64,000 nucleotides of DNA from Synechococcus sp. PCC 6312 (GCF_000316685.1 NC_019680.1:2773407-2837406), one strand, 5' to 3'; shown: positions 28,893 to 39,100, numbered from the stretch's first letter. Numbers and translations are program-made. Notes: generated by a model from the sequence alone, not told the origin.

Positions 28893-31800
28893 TTAAAATA
28901 GACAGCCTTGTAATATCGATTCATCACGGGTAATGGCTTCAAATCGAGTGGGTGTGATGACCGTGAGTGGTTTGATTTCTTTTTGGATTGGGAACGGGAT
29001 AACGTTGGTTTCCGGTTCAGGCATGATTGCCATCATGTCGTTGGCCCATTCGGGTAACTCACGCTCTTTTAGGTAATCGAATGAATGTCGTCCGGTGGTG
29101 ATTACATTATGTTCTGGTTGTTCCAGTTCTTCGGTTTCGCTGGTATCGTCTTCACCGGGGGCGGCTTCCTCCGGCTTGAAGATAATGTCATGGATTTCTT
29201 TGAGCCGCTCATTGATGGCTTTTAGTTGTTCGCTATAGGCGAAGGGTTCAGCATTTTGTTTGAGGGTTTTATAGGCTCCATCCAAATTCTGCTTGAGTCG
29301 CTCTAGGGTATCGGGAATCCGATTGGTAATTCTTTTAAGGCTGTCAAGGATTGTCTCGGTATAACCCACCTTAATGAATGTGTTGTCCAAGAAAAAGACA
29401 TTTTTCTCTTGCCACTCGCAACGGAGGGGCAGTCCGTAGATTGAGCCTAACTCTTTGCCCCACCCTAGTTGAGCTTTCCGCAAATCTTGGATGATGTTGG
29501 CGGCATCTTCTAGGGAGTTGTATTTCTGATCAAGGATGATAATTTCTCGGTTATTGAGGATGGATTCGAGGTGCTTAATTTTGGCGGGTAACTCCTTGAT
29601 GAGTTTTGGAGCTTGCTGCTTGTCGTAGTGGAATCGAGTTTGTTCATTACTCCAGGCTTTGTAGAGGAGGTTAAGGCGGCTTTGCTCCTGTTGGAGTTCA
29701 GCTTGTTCGAGCATGATTGGGTCGCCTGTGGCCAGTGCTTTGACCTGGGCATAGGTCATGGCCTGTCCTGATATATCTTCGGCGGTTCGGGGTAGGTCAT
29801 TGCTTTGCCAGACTTGGGCAATGAATTTGGCTTTGGTTTCGAGGACTTGCCAAGCGAAGGAATCAAAGCTGGCGAGGGACTTTGCGCCTGTTGTGACATA
29901 GCGAAACACCCACACTTTTTTGAACATATTGCCTTGTCGTGCGGTGCGGCCAAGTCGTTGCACAACATCGCTGGGCCGCCAGGGGGCATCGTAGTCATGT
30001 TGGGCAATCATGCGCTGCTGCACATTAACGCCCGTTCCGAGTGTTTGTGTAGAGCCGATGATGACTCGCACCTCGCCTCGGTTCACTTTGCCGTAGAGGG
30101 TCTTTTTATCTTTGACTTCCTGGGCGATTTGGATTTGATGGTTAGGGATACCCATCTGGATGAGGCCGTCCTTAATCCAGTCGTAAATCCATTCCCGTAA
30201 GTCGCAGAAGATGATTTGTGTTCCCTGGATTGGGGTTGAGAGTTTCCAGATTGTCCAAACATTGAAGATGAGTTCATCCAGCTTGGAGCCTTGGAAGTTT
30301 GGGCCCGCTCCGACTAAGCGGGGGTCAAGGGAGCATTTACGGCCATCACTGGTGACTTTGAGCATATTGTCGATGTCAGGTTCGACCATCCGGCCTTGGA
30401 TACGGTCGGCTCGTTTGGCCAGGTTGGCCATGTAACTGGCTTGCTCAGGGCTTGGGGGGCTGACGGGGTTAATGAGATTGACCTTGGGTTTGGGCAAGTC
30501 GATCATGTCTTCGGTGGTAATGTCTGCCACCTTCCGAAACAGGTTCATCAGTTCGGGTAGGTTAACGAACTTGGCAAACCGATTCTTGACTTTGTACTTT
30601 CCGGCTGGCGTAATTTCGGGAGCGGTGACGGTTTCACCGAACAAGCTACACCAGGCATCAAAGTGGTTAATGCCGAGGCGTTCCATCTCGTCTGGCATGA
30701 GGTAGCGCATTTGGGTATAAAGCTCGGCCATGGAGTTACTGATGGGTGTTCCGGTAGAGAATACGACCCGTCCGCCATTGCTGAGGAGGTAATGGATTTT
30801 CATACAGGTATCCTGGGCCCGTTGGCTGTGGCTGTTGGGCAACCCTGCAATATTCCGTTGCTTGGTAATGAAACTTAGGTTTTTGAACTGCTGTGATTCA
30901 TCCAACATCAGGCAATCAACGCCAAGTTGCTCAAAGGTAAACCCGTCATCTTTGCGCTCTGATTCTGTGACCTTTTTGATGCGGGCCTCCAGATTGTTCT
31001 TTTGCCGCTCCAAGGTTTTTGTGGCATCTCGGCAATCGGATAAGCGAATCTCTGTCCGAATTTTATTGAGTTCTTCGTAAAGGAAGTTTAACTCAGCCTC
31101 CTTGTCGATCCGAATTGAGAAGAAGTGAGTGTGGGAGATGATAATGATGTCCCAATCTCCCGTGGCAATCCGGGATAAGAAACGTCTGCGCTTCTCTTTA
31201 CTGAGTGATTCGGGTTCAGAGAGAATTTTGGCATTGGGGTAGAGGAGTTTGGCTTCTGTCGTGATTTGCTTGACGGTGCTATTGAGGCAAGCGATGACAG
31301 GCTTGAAGCACAGTTTTAGCCGCCGTAGTTCCATGCAAGCGGTGATCATGGTGTAGGTTTTACCGGAGCCGACAGCGGCGAATATTCCGGTGGATTGTTC
31401 TTGGATAATCCGCCAGACTTGGTTTTTCTGATGCTCTCGTAAACTGATGTTTGGGTTCATACCGAGGAAGGTGAGATGCGAACCGTTGTACCGCCGAGGT
31501 TTCTGGGTATTGAATGTCTGGTTATAGAGCTTGGTTAGTTCAATGGCCCGTCCGGTGTCTGTCCAAATCCAGTTCAGAAATGCGTCCTTGATTAGTCCGG
31601 TCTTATTCCGGCACTGTTCCGTTTCGGTAGGGTTGAGGATGTTTTTATCTAATTCGGAGTCGTAGTCGTACACCACAGGGTCTTTGAGGTTGAGGGCGAT
31701 TTCGGACAGTTTGATACCGTCATATCGTGCGCCATACGTCCGGTTGTTTTCGACTGAGCTACTGGCCCCACTGTTTACGACTGTCCAGGTACTAGAGGTT

Positions 31801-32189
31801 TTGCTGCAGTGGACATTGATGTTGTTGAGGTTAAGTAACTGACGGAGGAAGGTTTGGTAGATGGCGGCTGGCACCCAACTACTACTGAAGCGAATACTGA
31901 GGGTATTGGCCATGAGCTTCTCAAATTCAGGCTCTGAGAGTTCGCTCAGTTCAATCCCTAATGCTTTGGCACATTCGGCCTTAACATCGGGCGGTGCATC
32001 GGGCATTACGGCCAGGGGTAAGTTTTTCTTTAGGTCTGCAACATTTTTGCTGAGTCCAGCTTCTTGAGCGGCCTTGATTTTTTGTTTGATATGTCCTGAC
32101 AGGTATTCTTCTGCCGTCACCCACTGGTTTTGAGTTGGGTCAAAGTAGATGAGTCCTTTGTCCTGCAGTTCTTGAGTAACGGCATCCAT
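28893..32189 (-). CDS. SNF2-type DNA helicase, DarB-like half of a split methylase-helicase
   Basis: 1,098 residues. The N-terminus reads KGLIYFDPTQNQWVTAEEYL, the segment that in large fused methylase-helicases (DarB type, found on phages and conjugative elements) sits between the two halves. Helicase motifs follow: Walker A AAVGSGKT near 270, the DESQ box near 428, STGTPISNS near 480 and QRLGRTARQG near 743. These proteins act on entering DNA, in P1 as an anti-restriction function. The methylase half is a separate gene at 33367-34902 upstream, split off by about 1.1 kb holding small genes. The start is the ATG at 32189; a short leader palindrome lies 25-37 bp upstream. Confidence 0.8.
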   Translation of the reverse strand: MDAVTQELQDKGLIYFDPTQNQWVTAEEYLSGHIKQKIKAAQEAGLSKNVADLKKNLPLAVMPDAPPDVKAECAKALGIELSELSEPEFEKLMANTLSIRFSSSWVPAAIYQTFLRQLLNLNNINVHCSKTSSTWTVVNSGASSSVENNRTYGARYDGIKLSEIALNLKDPVVYDYDSELDKNILNPTETEQCRNKTGLIKDAFLNWIWTDTGRAIELTKLYNQTFNTQKPRRYNGSHLTFLGMNPNISLREHQKNQVWRIIQEQSTGIFAAVGSGKTYTMITACMELRRLKLCFKPVIACLNSTVKQITTEAKLLYPNAKILSEPESLSKEKRRRFLSRIATGDWDIIIISHTHFFSIRIDKEAELNFLYEELNKIRTEIRLSDCRDATKTLERQKNNLEARIKKVTESERKDDGFTFEQLGVDCLMLDESQQFKNLSFITKQRNIAGLPNSHSQRAQDTCMKIHYLLSNGGRVVFSTGTPISNSMAELYTQMRYLMPDEMERLGINHFDAWCSLFGETVTAPEITPAGKYKVKNRFAKFVNLPELMNLFRKVADITTEDMIDLPKPKVNLINPVSPPSPEQASYMANLAKRADRIQGRMVEPDIDNMLKVTSDGRKCSLDPRLVGAGPNFQGSKLDELIFNVWTIWKLSTPIQGTQIIFCDLREWIYDWIKDGLIQMGIPNHQIQIAQEVKDKKTLYGKVNRGEVRVIIGSTQTLGTGVNVQQRMIAQHDYDAPWRPSDVVQRLGRTARQGNMFKKVWVFRYVTTGAKSLASFDSFAWQVLETKAKFIAQVWQSNDLPRTAEDISGQAMTYAQVKALATGDPIMLEQAELQQEQSRLNLLYKAWSNEQTRFHYDKQQAPKLIKELPAKIKHLESILNNREIIILDQKYNSLEDAANIIQDLRKAQLGWGKELGSIYGLPLRCEWQEKNVFFLDNTFIKVGYTETILDSLKRITNRIPDTLERLKQNLDGAYKTLKQNAEPFAYSEQLKAINERLKEIHDIIFKPEEAAPGEDDTSETEELEQPEHNVITTGRHSFDYLKERELPEWANDMMAIMPEPETNVIPFPIQKEIKPLTVITPTRFEAITRDESILQGCLF

Positions 32190-32213
32190 AAGCTTTTTTT
32201 ATTAACGTCACTT

Positions 32214-32226
32214 AGTCCGTAGGACT
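32214..32226 (-). promoter_or_regulatory. Short leader signature upstream of the helicase gene
   Basis: The palindrome AGTCCGTAGGACT, on the minus strand AGTCCTACGGACT, lies shortly before the start codon. The same GTCC(T)WCGG signature precedes six other genes here. Confidence 0.45.
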
Positions 32227-32399
32227 TAATCTGCATCGTGGCTTTTTACATACTCGATGGCCCGTTCCCGATCTTCCTCGCAATATTTTCCGCTTCCGAT
32301 TATATTTCGTAGTTTTCTGGCTTCGGATTCGATCCCGCCTTCTGCCTTGGCTAGTTGGGATAGCCGTTGCCATAGCCATAGATCGTATTGTTTTACCAC
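32226..32399 (-). CDS. 57-residue hypothetical protein
   Basis: The GTG start at 32399 has AGGAG eight bases upstream. The product starts MVKQYDLWLWQRLSQLAKAE and contains ARKLRNIIGSGKY, then AIEYVKSH. I do not recognise the family. A degenerate paralogue (RQLRNIIAYGDY, then AVKYIQTH) lies just upstream at 32453-32592. The strong ribosome-binding site and the paralogue make coding likely. Confidence 0.65.
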   Translation of the reverse strand: MVKQYDLWLWQRLSQLAKAEGGIESEARKLRNIIGSGKYCEEDRERAIEYVKSHDAD

Positions 32400-32452
32400 T
32401 TTTTTCTCCTATTGATGTAAGGGATTGACACTCATCCCAGAGGTTGTTTGGT

Positions 32453-32592
32453 TTATTCTGAATTATGAGTTTGAATGTATTTCACTGCTTCTTCCCAGAC
32501 TTCCGGTGGGTAGTCGCCGTATGCAATGATATTGCGGAGTTGTCTGGCTTTCGAGTAGTGGGATTGGGAGGTGGGGTTTGATGTATTCCATT
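32453..32592 (-). pseudogene. Truncated paralogue of the 57-residue gene
   Basis: A frame without a usable start encodes ARQLRNIIAYGDYPPEVW and AVKYIQTHNSE, clearly related to the C-terminal half of the neighbouring 57-residue protein. An ATG at the 5' end (MEYIKPHL) is out of frame with it, so either one frameshift broke the gene or only a fragment was duplicated. Confidence 0.5.
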
Positions 32593-32630
32593 TTTTCTAG
32601 TAGGTGGGAGGTTTAAGGTATTCAGACATA

Positions 32631-32924
32631 TCACTCCGGTTTTTTGACGAAAGGAACCCACACTCCGTACAGATCGCACCAATCCCAAAGGTTTTTTAGT
32701 TCCTCGTTGAACTCATCAAGGGTCTGAATATAGCTTTCAAAGGAAAAGATGATTTCTTCAAAATCATCTTTTCCATAGGGGTTTTGTAGGAACAGGCTGG
32801 TTTGCTTTTGTAGGAACTGGTTTAGCCGTTTTGCGAGTTCTTTGCAACGATGCTTGAGTGCATCTCCTTCCAGGTTCTCGTCTGTGATCAAGTCTCTAAT
32901 TTTCAGTTCAGCTTTCCATTTCAC
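32631..32924 (-). CDS. Hypothetical protein, 97 residues
   Basis: The product is mostly helical and charged (KHRCKELAKRLNQFLQK, then FEEIIFSFESYIQTLDEF) and ends WDWCDLYGVWVPFVKKPE. No family was recognised. The start is a GTG at 32924, overlapping in another frame the end of a short chimeric remnant. It is one of the small genes that separate the methylase and helicase genes. Confidence 0.55.
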   Translation of the reverse strand: MKWKAELKIRDLITDENLEGDALKHRCKELAKRLNQFLQKQTSLFLQNPYGKDDFEEIIFSFESYIQTLDEFNEELKNLWDWCDLYGVWVPFVKKPE

Positions 32925-33015
32925 ATTCTTTACTCCGCAGCACAGTAGTGTTTTTTAATCCAGTCGAGGTCAACTCGGCTGTTACCCATTCGTTTTGGGT
33001 TGGGTCAATAGACAT
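32908..33015 (-). pseudogene. Chimeric remnant of the methylase-helicase junction
   Basis: The frame starts at an ATG with AAGGAG just before it. Its DNA joins two pieces: one matching the helicase N-terminus (DPTQNEWVTAE against DPTQNQWVTAE) and one matching, in another frame, the methylase C-terminus (SRVDLDWIKKHYCAAE against GRVDLDWIKEHYCPAE). It records a duplication at the point where the fused ancestor was split. Confidence 0.6.
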
Positions 33016-33042
33016 ACTCCTTTGTGAGTGGCGTTGTGGTTA

Positions 33043-33309
33043 TTAGCGGAGTAGGGCTAATTTCGGATTGGCGTAAACTTTAGCGGCTACTGATGGGGAG
33101 ACAAATAAGATGCTTCTAATAATAGTTACATCAACATTAGGGTTGTCTGCTATTGCCCGAAATCTTGCAACCACGTCTTGAAAAATGCTGTTACAAAAAC
33201 ACGCATCAGAGGTACAGGCTAGTAGATACCCATCAGGAACCCCAACCATTTTGTGGAATGGGTTATCAATGGGAATAACGGGGGTGGGATTGAAATAAAT
33301 AGTAGTCAT
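33043..33309 (-). CDS. Hypothetical protein, 88 residues
   Basis: I chose the ATG at 33309 because AAGGAG lies seven bases upstream; a start 13 codons earlier has no such site. The protein starts MTTIYFNPTPVIPIDNPFHK and contains GYLLACTSDACFCNSIF. No family was recognised. It sits 57 bp downstream of the methylase gene and is probably co-transcribed with it. Confidence 0.65.
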   Translation of the reverse strand: MTTIYFNPTPVIPIDNPFHKMVGVPDGYLLACTSDACFCNSIFQDVVARFRAIADNPNVDVTIIRSILFVSPSVAAKVYANPKLALLR

Positions 33310-33366
33310 AACTTTTCTCCTTGAGGACAGTGGTAGAGTGTATTCCATTTATTTGGTTTCCGGTAA

Positions 33367-34902
33367 TTACTCGGCAGGACAGTAATGTTCCTTGATCCAG
33401 TCCAGGTCAACTCTGCCTTTGACGTTAAGGCAATGAATGAGGGCTTCTTCGGCTGACTGGAATGAGTCAGGGACTTGGTATATTTTGCTGGTGCGTTTAG
33501 TAAAGATGTCCGCTTTCTTCAGGCTGGTGGTTTCCAGGGATTGTAGGCCAGGGTAGCGCGGGTCATCACCAAAGACGGTTTCATTGTTTTTGCTATTGAT
33601 GTAGCCATATTTGCGAATCAGGCTGTCATATTTTTTGCTGAGGGTTTGTTGCTCTATGGCCAGGTGTTCTTCACTGGCCGTGCCTTGGATGCTGATGAGG
33701 TACTCAAGGATTTCTGATAGCTCCATCAGGTCAATGATTTGGTCTTTGTGATTATCAATTTGCACCAGGGTAGAGCCGACTCGTTGATAAATCCGATTGT
33801 TATGGCGCACAAACTGGTAGGACTTGAGGTATTGCAGTTCGGGTGGGATTGTTCTTAGGGTGTTGTGGGGCCCGCTCTTGTAGCAGGGTAGTACCCATGC
33901 GGCTGACTTAATGATGGCTTCTGGAATATTGAGGCCGGTACTTTCAAGACCGAGTGTTTCCCCGCCGTATAGGGTGGCCAAGCATAGTTTTCCAAGGAGC
34001 CGTTGGCGATTTTGGATGTAATATGCGTTTAATTTCAGGTTTTGGCCAAGCTGTTCGGTTTCTTTGGTGACTTTGCTATTGATCCAGACTGCCAATCCAG
34101 GTTCTCGTACCTTTTGGAAAAACATGAGGTCGGTGGTAACTTCGGTGTGGGCCATTTCCTTAAAGGTGTTGTTGGGTAGGCGTACCGCATGAACTAGCTT
34201 TGCTTTTCGGGATAGCCATTCCCGGAATTGTTCATTCTGGTCAGTATCCAGGGTTCCGGTACTACTGATGACGACAATGAGGCCACCGGGGCGTACTAAG
34301 TCGGTCATCTTGGCAATGAAGTGGGAGTGGATATAGACACCGAGCTTGTTGTAGCGAGGTTCGTGGACTTTGTAACTACCAAATGGCACGTTGCTGATGG
34401 CCAGGTCAAAGAGGTCGTCTGGCATGACGACGGTTTCAAATCCTTGGTTGTAGATGGTCGCTGTTGGGTTTAGATATTGGGCAATTTTGGCCGGAATAGG
34501 GTCAAGTTCTACGCCTGTCCATTGGATAGGGAGTTGTGGCGGGGCATGGCGAATAAAGAGGCCAGTTCCACAGGCGGGTTCTAATGCGGTTCCGCCTGTA
34601 AAGCCGAGTCCCTGGATGACTCGCCAGGTTGCTTTGATAATCTCTGGGTCAGTGTAGTGAGCATTCAGGATAGAGGCTCGCGCTGCGCTAAATTCTTCTG
34701 AACTGAGCAAGATTTTGAGTTGTTTCTGACAGTCCTTGGCCCATCCGTTGGCATCTTCACGAAAGACTTGCCAAATACTGCCCCATCCGTTGAACTGTTT
34801 GAGGGCCTCGAATAGGGCTGGGTCTTTCTCCCCAGAGTCGAGCCGCTGTACGGCTTCAATAGCGGCGAGGTTGGCTAGTCCTTGTTCCTTTGGCTTCAGC
34901 AT
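33367..34902 (-). CDS. N6-adenine DNA methylase, other half of the DarB-like protein
   Basis: 511 residues with the class I methyltransferase core: LEPACGTGLFIRHA (motif I, SAM binding) near residue 107, and SNVPFGSY (motif IV, catalytic NPPF replaced by NVPF as in DarB-type proteins) near 170. The C-terminus GRVDLDWIKEHYCPAE corresponds to the region that in fused relatives leads directly into the helicase. It would methylate adenine on incoming or self DNA. The start overlaps the stop of the kinase gene upstream by a few bases. No target-recognition domain or restriction endonuclease partner is visible nearby, which favours an anti-restriction role over a restriction-modification system. 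Confidence 0.8.
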   Translation of the reverse strand: MLKPKEQGLANLAAIEAVQRLDSGEKDPALFEALKQFNGWGSIWQVFREDANGWAKDCQKQLKILLSSEEFSAARASILNAHYTDPEIIKATWRVIQGLGFTGGTALEPACGTGLFIRHAPPQLPIQWTGVELDPIPAKIAQYLNPTATIYNQGFETVVMPDDLFDLAISNVPFGSYKVHEPRYNKLGVYIHSHFIAKMTDLVRPGGLIVVISSTGTLDTDQNEQFREWLSRKAKLVHAVRLPNNTFKEMAHTEVTTDLMFFQKVREPGLAVWINSKVTKETEQLGQNLKLNAYYIQNRQRLLGKLCLATLYGGETLGLESTGLNIPEAIIKSAAWVLPCYKSGPHNTLRTIPPELQYLKSYQFVRHNNRIYQRVGSTLVQIDNHKDQIIDLMELSEILEYLISIQGTASEEHLAIEQQTLSKKYDSLIRKYGYINSKNNETVFGDDPRYPGLQSLETTSLKKADIFTKRTSKIYQVPDSFQSAEEALIHCLNVKGRVDLDWIKEHYCPAE

Positions 34903-35303
34903 GGTGTCTCTGCATTAATGACATCCAGGCTGAAAGACTCCCACCGTTCTTTCATGGATTCCATTACCTCTGGCGGGACATTGTGAATACTGCCGTAATT
35001 GCCTTCAACTGTGACTACAGAGAAGTCGTGGCCATACTTTTGGGCCATTTCAATGTAGGGTTTGATCTCCCAATTTTGGCAAAAGGTATTGTGGACTGCG
35101 ATTATTTCTTCGTTGTCGTAGAGTTCCAGGTACTCCTTGATACTTTGCTGGCACCAGGCATGGGACGCAGGGACTAGAATTTTTTGGAGTTGTCCGTTTT
35201 GGTAAAGATTTGGAAAATCGTCTGCGCTACATTCATGCTTGGTTAGTAGTTTGGCCAGGGTAGTTTTTCCGGCCCCTGGTAAGCCTCTGAGGATCAGCAG
35301 CAT
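34896..35303 (-). CDS. P-loop kinase, N4BP2-like
   Basis: The product (135 residues from the ATG at 35303) begins MLLILRGLPGAGKTTLAKLL, a Walker A loop right at the N-terminus. It continues with SADDF, VHNTFCQNWEIKPYIEMAQKYG and HNVPPEVMESMKERW, the pattern of the AAA_33/N4BP2-type polynucleotide kinase-like proteins common on phages and plasmids. A longer frame to 35381 would precede the Walker loop with unrelated sequence and is unlikely. The start overlaps the previous stop (TAATG), indicating coupled translation. Substrate unknown. Confidence 0.75.
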   Translation of the reverse strand: MLLILRGLPGAGKTTLAKLLTKHECSADDFPNLYQNGQLQKILVPASHAWCQQSIKEYLELYDNEEIIAVHNTFCQNWEIKPYIEMAQKYGHDFSVVTVEGNYGSIHNVPPEVMESMKERWESFSLDVINAETPC

Positions 35304-35593
35304 TAAAACGCCAGTCCTGTAAAGTCGTTTTCTTGAATACAGGCAACGATCTGGTCGTGGATGCTCGACTTGCCCGACCATTCCTGAATGAGTTCTTTTT
35401 CCATTTCGAGTAGTTTTTCTCGATATTCATTTCGGATTGACCTAACAAGTTCGAGGTCTTTTCTTTCCTCGTCTGAGGCCAGGTCTGGGAAGGTTTTAAT
35501 CTCAAAACTGAGGGCTGATTCGTAGAGGTCTAATCCCTCAAGGGTTGAGTGAAATTCACCGTTAAAGAGCTTATCGTTTGCTACATTTAACAT
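35303..35593 (-). CDS. Hypothetical protein, 96 residues
   Basis: A charged, largely helical protein (LASDEERKDLELVRSIRNEY, then LLEMEKELIQEW) of no recognised family. Its stop overlaps the kinase start, so the two are translationally coupled. It is the first gene of this run; the short leader signature CCTTCGG lies 28 bp upstream of its ATG. Confidence 0.65.
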   Translation of the reverse strand: MLNVANDKLFNGEFHSTLEGLDLYESALSFEIKTFPDLASDEERKDLELVRSIRNEYREKLLEMEKELIQEWSGKSSIHDQIVACIQENDFTGLAF

Positions 35594-35620
35594 TTTTTCT
35601 CGTTAGTTACATCTGCCTTT

Positions 35621-35630
35621 CCGAAGGACA
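35621..35630 (-). promoter_or_regulatory. Short leader signature
   Basis: Minus strand TGTCCTTCGG, about 30 bp upstream of the start at 35593. Confidence 0.4.
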
Positions 35631-35697
35631 TTCTTGTTGTTCTGATTTGAACTTTATTGTGTTTGTTCTAGGGGAAAGCAATGGAGCGAACAGAGTG

Positions 35698-35813
35698 AGC
35701 GTGACCTGGGGGGCAAGGGGGGGCGGTTTTAGCACCCCCCCACGGCCGGTGACGGTGCGAGAACTTTGATTCCCACGTTTCCGGTTTCTGTCCGTCACCG
35801 GCCGAGAGCAAGT
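35698..35813. repeat. Dispersed ~115-bp repeat with GGCCGGTGACGG palindrome, copy 1
   Basis: A G-run/C-run hairpin (GGGGGGG then CCCCCCC) is followed by GGCCGGTGACGG and, about 40 bases later, its complement CCGTCACCGGCC. The second copy near 58,323 is almost identical. Confidence 0.8.
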
Positions 35814-36130
35814 AGGCTTTGCTCGTTTCGTGTTTGACGCTAGGTGATCTGACTGAAGGGTACGACCGTTTGTCCCTAATTGCCGGGTGTCGTTAGATGT
35901 TGTTGTTGCATAGTCTAGAGGCTGGACAACAGGCCCATCAGTTCGATATCTAGTCTGGGTTAAGCATTATCTAAGGGGCAGGGGAGCGGATGTCTACACC
36001 CCTGTTTTCCATGCCTGTCATTCCATGCGCTTTTAGACTGGGGAATATAGGCAAGGGGAGGGATGAATGCAACGGGACTAGCAAGTAGGAAGGCTAAAAA
36101 GGCCGCCTACAGTGATTTTTACGAACAAAT

Positions 36131-39100
36131 GTTTCCATTCAATTGTTTTCCCTAGCGAGTAGGGAGAGTCTAAGGAGAAAGAATGAAGGTTTTAGTAAAT
36201 ATCTTGTTTCCATTCAATTGTTTTCCCTAGCGAGTAGGGAGATCTCTATGGGCATCTGAGTGGGGAGTCTATTTATGGTTTCCATTCAATTGTTTTCCCT
36301 AGCGAGTAGGGAGATACCGGAATTATCGCTGAGATGCTTGACAATTTGAGTTTCCATTCAATTGTTTTCCCTAGCGAGTAGGGAGGTCAAAGGAATCGGT
36401 GCTCGGTTCGTAAGCAAGAAAGTTTCCATTCAATTGTTTTCCCTAGCGAGTAGGGAGTTCTTCAGGTAAAAACTGAAGTGCTTCAAGTGCGTCGTTTCCA
36501 TTCAATTGTTTTCCCTAGCGAGTAGGGAGTTCAAGCGCAGCAAGACTGGCCTCGGAATTACCTGATGTTTCCATTCAATTGTTTTCCCTAGCGAGTAGGG
36601 AGCTAAAAAGCAGTTTGACCCCGCCGTGTTTTCTGTCCTGTTTCCATTCAATTGTTTTCCCTAGCGAGTAGGGAGTTAGTGGATGGATTTACCAACTTAT
36701 TATGCTTGTAGTTTCCATTCAATTGTTTTCCCTAGCGAGTAGGGAGGGAAATCTGGCAGAATCGGGACGTTTTACAATCCTTGTTTCCATTCAATTGTTT
36801 TCCCTAGCGAGTAGGGAGCGATGGAAAAATATGCTGCTACATACCTAGATTCAATGTTTCCATTCAATTGTTTTCCCTAGCGAGTAGGGAGTCAACCTTT
36901 TTTAGGAGACTGGCCGGAAATGATTGGTGTTTCCATTCAATTGTTTTCCCTAGCGAGTAGGGAGCAGGTATAGTTACTATCTTTTCCCAAAACTTCTAGG
37001 GAAGTTTCCATTCAATTGTTTTCCCTAGCGAGTAGGGAGGGTAGACAAACCCCGGACTCTGTAGGTGGGTTCTTAGTTTCCATTCAATTGTTTTCCCTAG
37101 CGAGTAGGGAGCAGTTACAGGAGCCTTTACTACGCTATTGGGTACGGTTTCCATTCAATTGTTTTCCCTAGCGAGTAGGGAGCAGAAATATTCACCTGAA
37201 TACTTTTGGAATCCCAAGTTTCCATTCAATTGTTTTCCCTAGCGAGTAGGGAGATAGGGAGGGTACGTTAAACGGTTTTTATCCAAGTAGGTTTCCATTC
37301 AATTGTTTTCCCTAGCGAGTAGGGAGCTATACCTGGTACAAGGTGAATGGGACTCTATTCACGTTTCCATTCAATTGTTTTCCCTAGCGAGTAGGGAGGT
37401 GGAAAGGCTAAACCCTTTACACAAGTGTATTCTGGTTTCCATTCAATTGTTTTCCCTAGCGAGTAGGGAGAATACTTTTGGGCACTGGTAAATGCTGAGA
37501 AGCATGTTTCCATTCAATTGTTTTCCCTAGCGAGTAGGGAGTGTGTTGCAGGCAATGTCGGAGCTACCTTAAACATGTTTCCATTCAATTGTTTTCCCTA
37601 GCGAGTAGGGAGCCGAATCGTCTGTATCAATGGCCTACACCGGCCGATAGTTTCCATTCAATTGTTTTCCCTAGCGAGTAGGGAGATAAGCAATTGACGG
37701 GGTTAGGGTTCCGTCACTAAATAAGTTTCCATTCAATTGTTTTCCCTAGCGAGTAGGGAGGGCCAGAGTCTTGCAAGATAGCTGGCTGGAGTTGGGTTTC
37801 CATTCAATTGTTTTCCCTAGCGAGTAGGGAGGCAGGATGTTGCGGCCCGCCGACACTATCTTTATAACTGGTTTCCATTCAATTGTTTTCCCTAGCGAGT
37901 AGGGAGTTGAAGTGACAACCAAGGATGAACGGAAACCATTCGGTTTCCATTCAATTGTTTTCCCTAGCGAGTAGGGAGTCGACTTTACTGGCTTGCCATA
38001 ATGCGGGTTTTCAGTTTCCATTCAATTGTTTTCCCTAGCGAGTAGGGAGTAGATTTTAAAATTTCTAAAAATGTTTCATTGTCTCGTTTCCATTCAATTG
38101 TTTTCCCTAGCGAGTAGGGAGTTGACTACATGAATGCCAATGCGCCGTCCAGAAGTTTGTTTCCATTCAATTGTTTTCCCTAGCGAGTAGGGAGGTCAGA
38201 GAATGAGGACAAATTTAACGGGTGTAAAGGTTTCCATTCAATTGTTTTCCCTAGCGAGTAGGGAGAACAAAACCGAAGTCATCTACAATAACGAATCTTA
38301 TGTTTCCATTCAATTGTTTTCCCTAGCGAGTAGGGAGAGAGTATTACTGTGATCTAGTTGCGTACTACAACAAGTTTCCATTCAATTGTTTTCCCTAGCG
38401 AGTAGGGAGTTGCAGGTGGAATCCAATGAGTCCGCGCAATCCAAGTTTCCATTCAATTGTTTTCCCTAGCGAGTAGGGAGCGTTGAAGTATTTGCCGTGA
38501 GAGGGGGCGTTCATTAAGTTTCCATTCAATTGTTTTCCCTAGCGAGTAGGGAGAGATGATGTTTATCGTTGCGAATCTGATATTCTAAAGTTTCCATTCA
38601 ATTGTTTTCCCTAGCGAGTAGGGAGCTAGAGTAGGTGACTGTATTGATTTATTTTATCGTGTTTCCATTCAATTGTTTTCCCTAGCGAGTAGGGAGAAGA
38701 AACTTCGTTTTCAAAGCCTCTTCTCATTGCGGTTTCCATTCAATTGTTTTCCCTAGCGAGTAGGGAGATCAGAATCGTCTTACTTATGCGCCTTATATCG
38801 AATTTGTTTCCATTCAATTGTTTTCCCTAGCGAGTAGGGAGTCATCCCCTCACACACCGTACACATAACGAAGGGAGTTTCCATTCAATTGTTTTCCCTA
38901 GCGAGTAGGGAGCGAATTTACACTTGAAGAAATTGGAACGGATGGAAGTGTTTCCATTCAATTGTTTTCCCTAGCGAGTAGGGAGCAAGAGAAAGTGGAT
39001 AACCGCTTTAAGCAACTGCAAGAGTTTCCATTCAATTGTTTTCCCTAGCGAGTAGGGAGGAAGTCATTTATAACAACGATTCTTATGTACTCAGTTTCCA

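Larger units (their letters stand above)
35594..36130. other. Non-coding stretch between the kinase operon and the array
   Basis: No convincing gene. It holds one copy (35,698-35,813) of a ~115-bp repeat with a strong palindrome, also found at about 58,323-58,437. The rest, on the leader-distal side of the CRISPR array, shows nothing recognisable. Confidence 0.7.

Noticed and set aside
32482..32688. 68-codon minus-strand frame
   Set aside because: It is out of frame with the degraded paralogue that explains this DNA and has no start signal.
35607..35798. Minus-strand 63-codon frame
   Set aside because: Lies in the palindromic repeat shared with 58.3 kb and is read in the same repeat there; not a gene.
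35594..36130. Leader of the CRISPR array on the low-coordinate side
   Set aside because: Repeat orientation (GGAAAC end on the minus strand) and cas position place the leader at 41,726-41,912.
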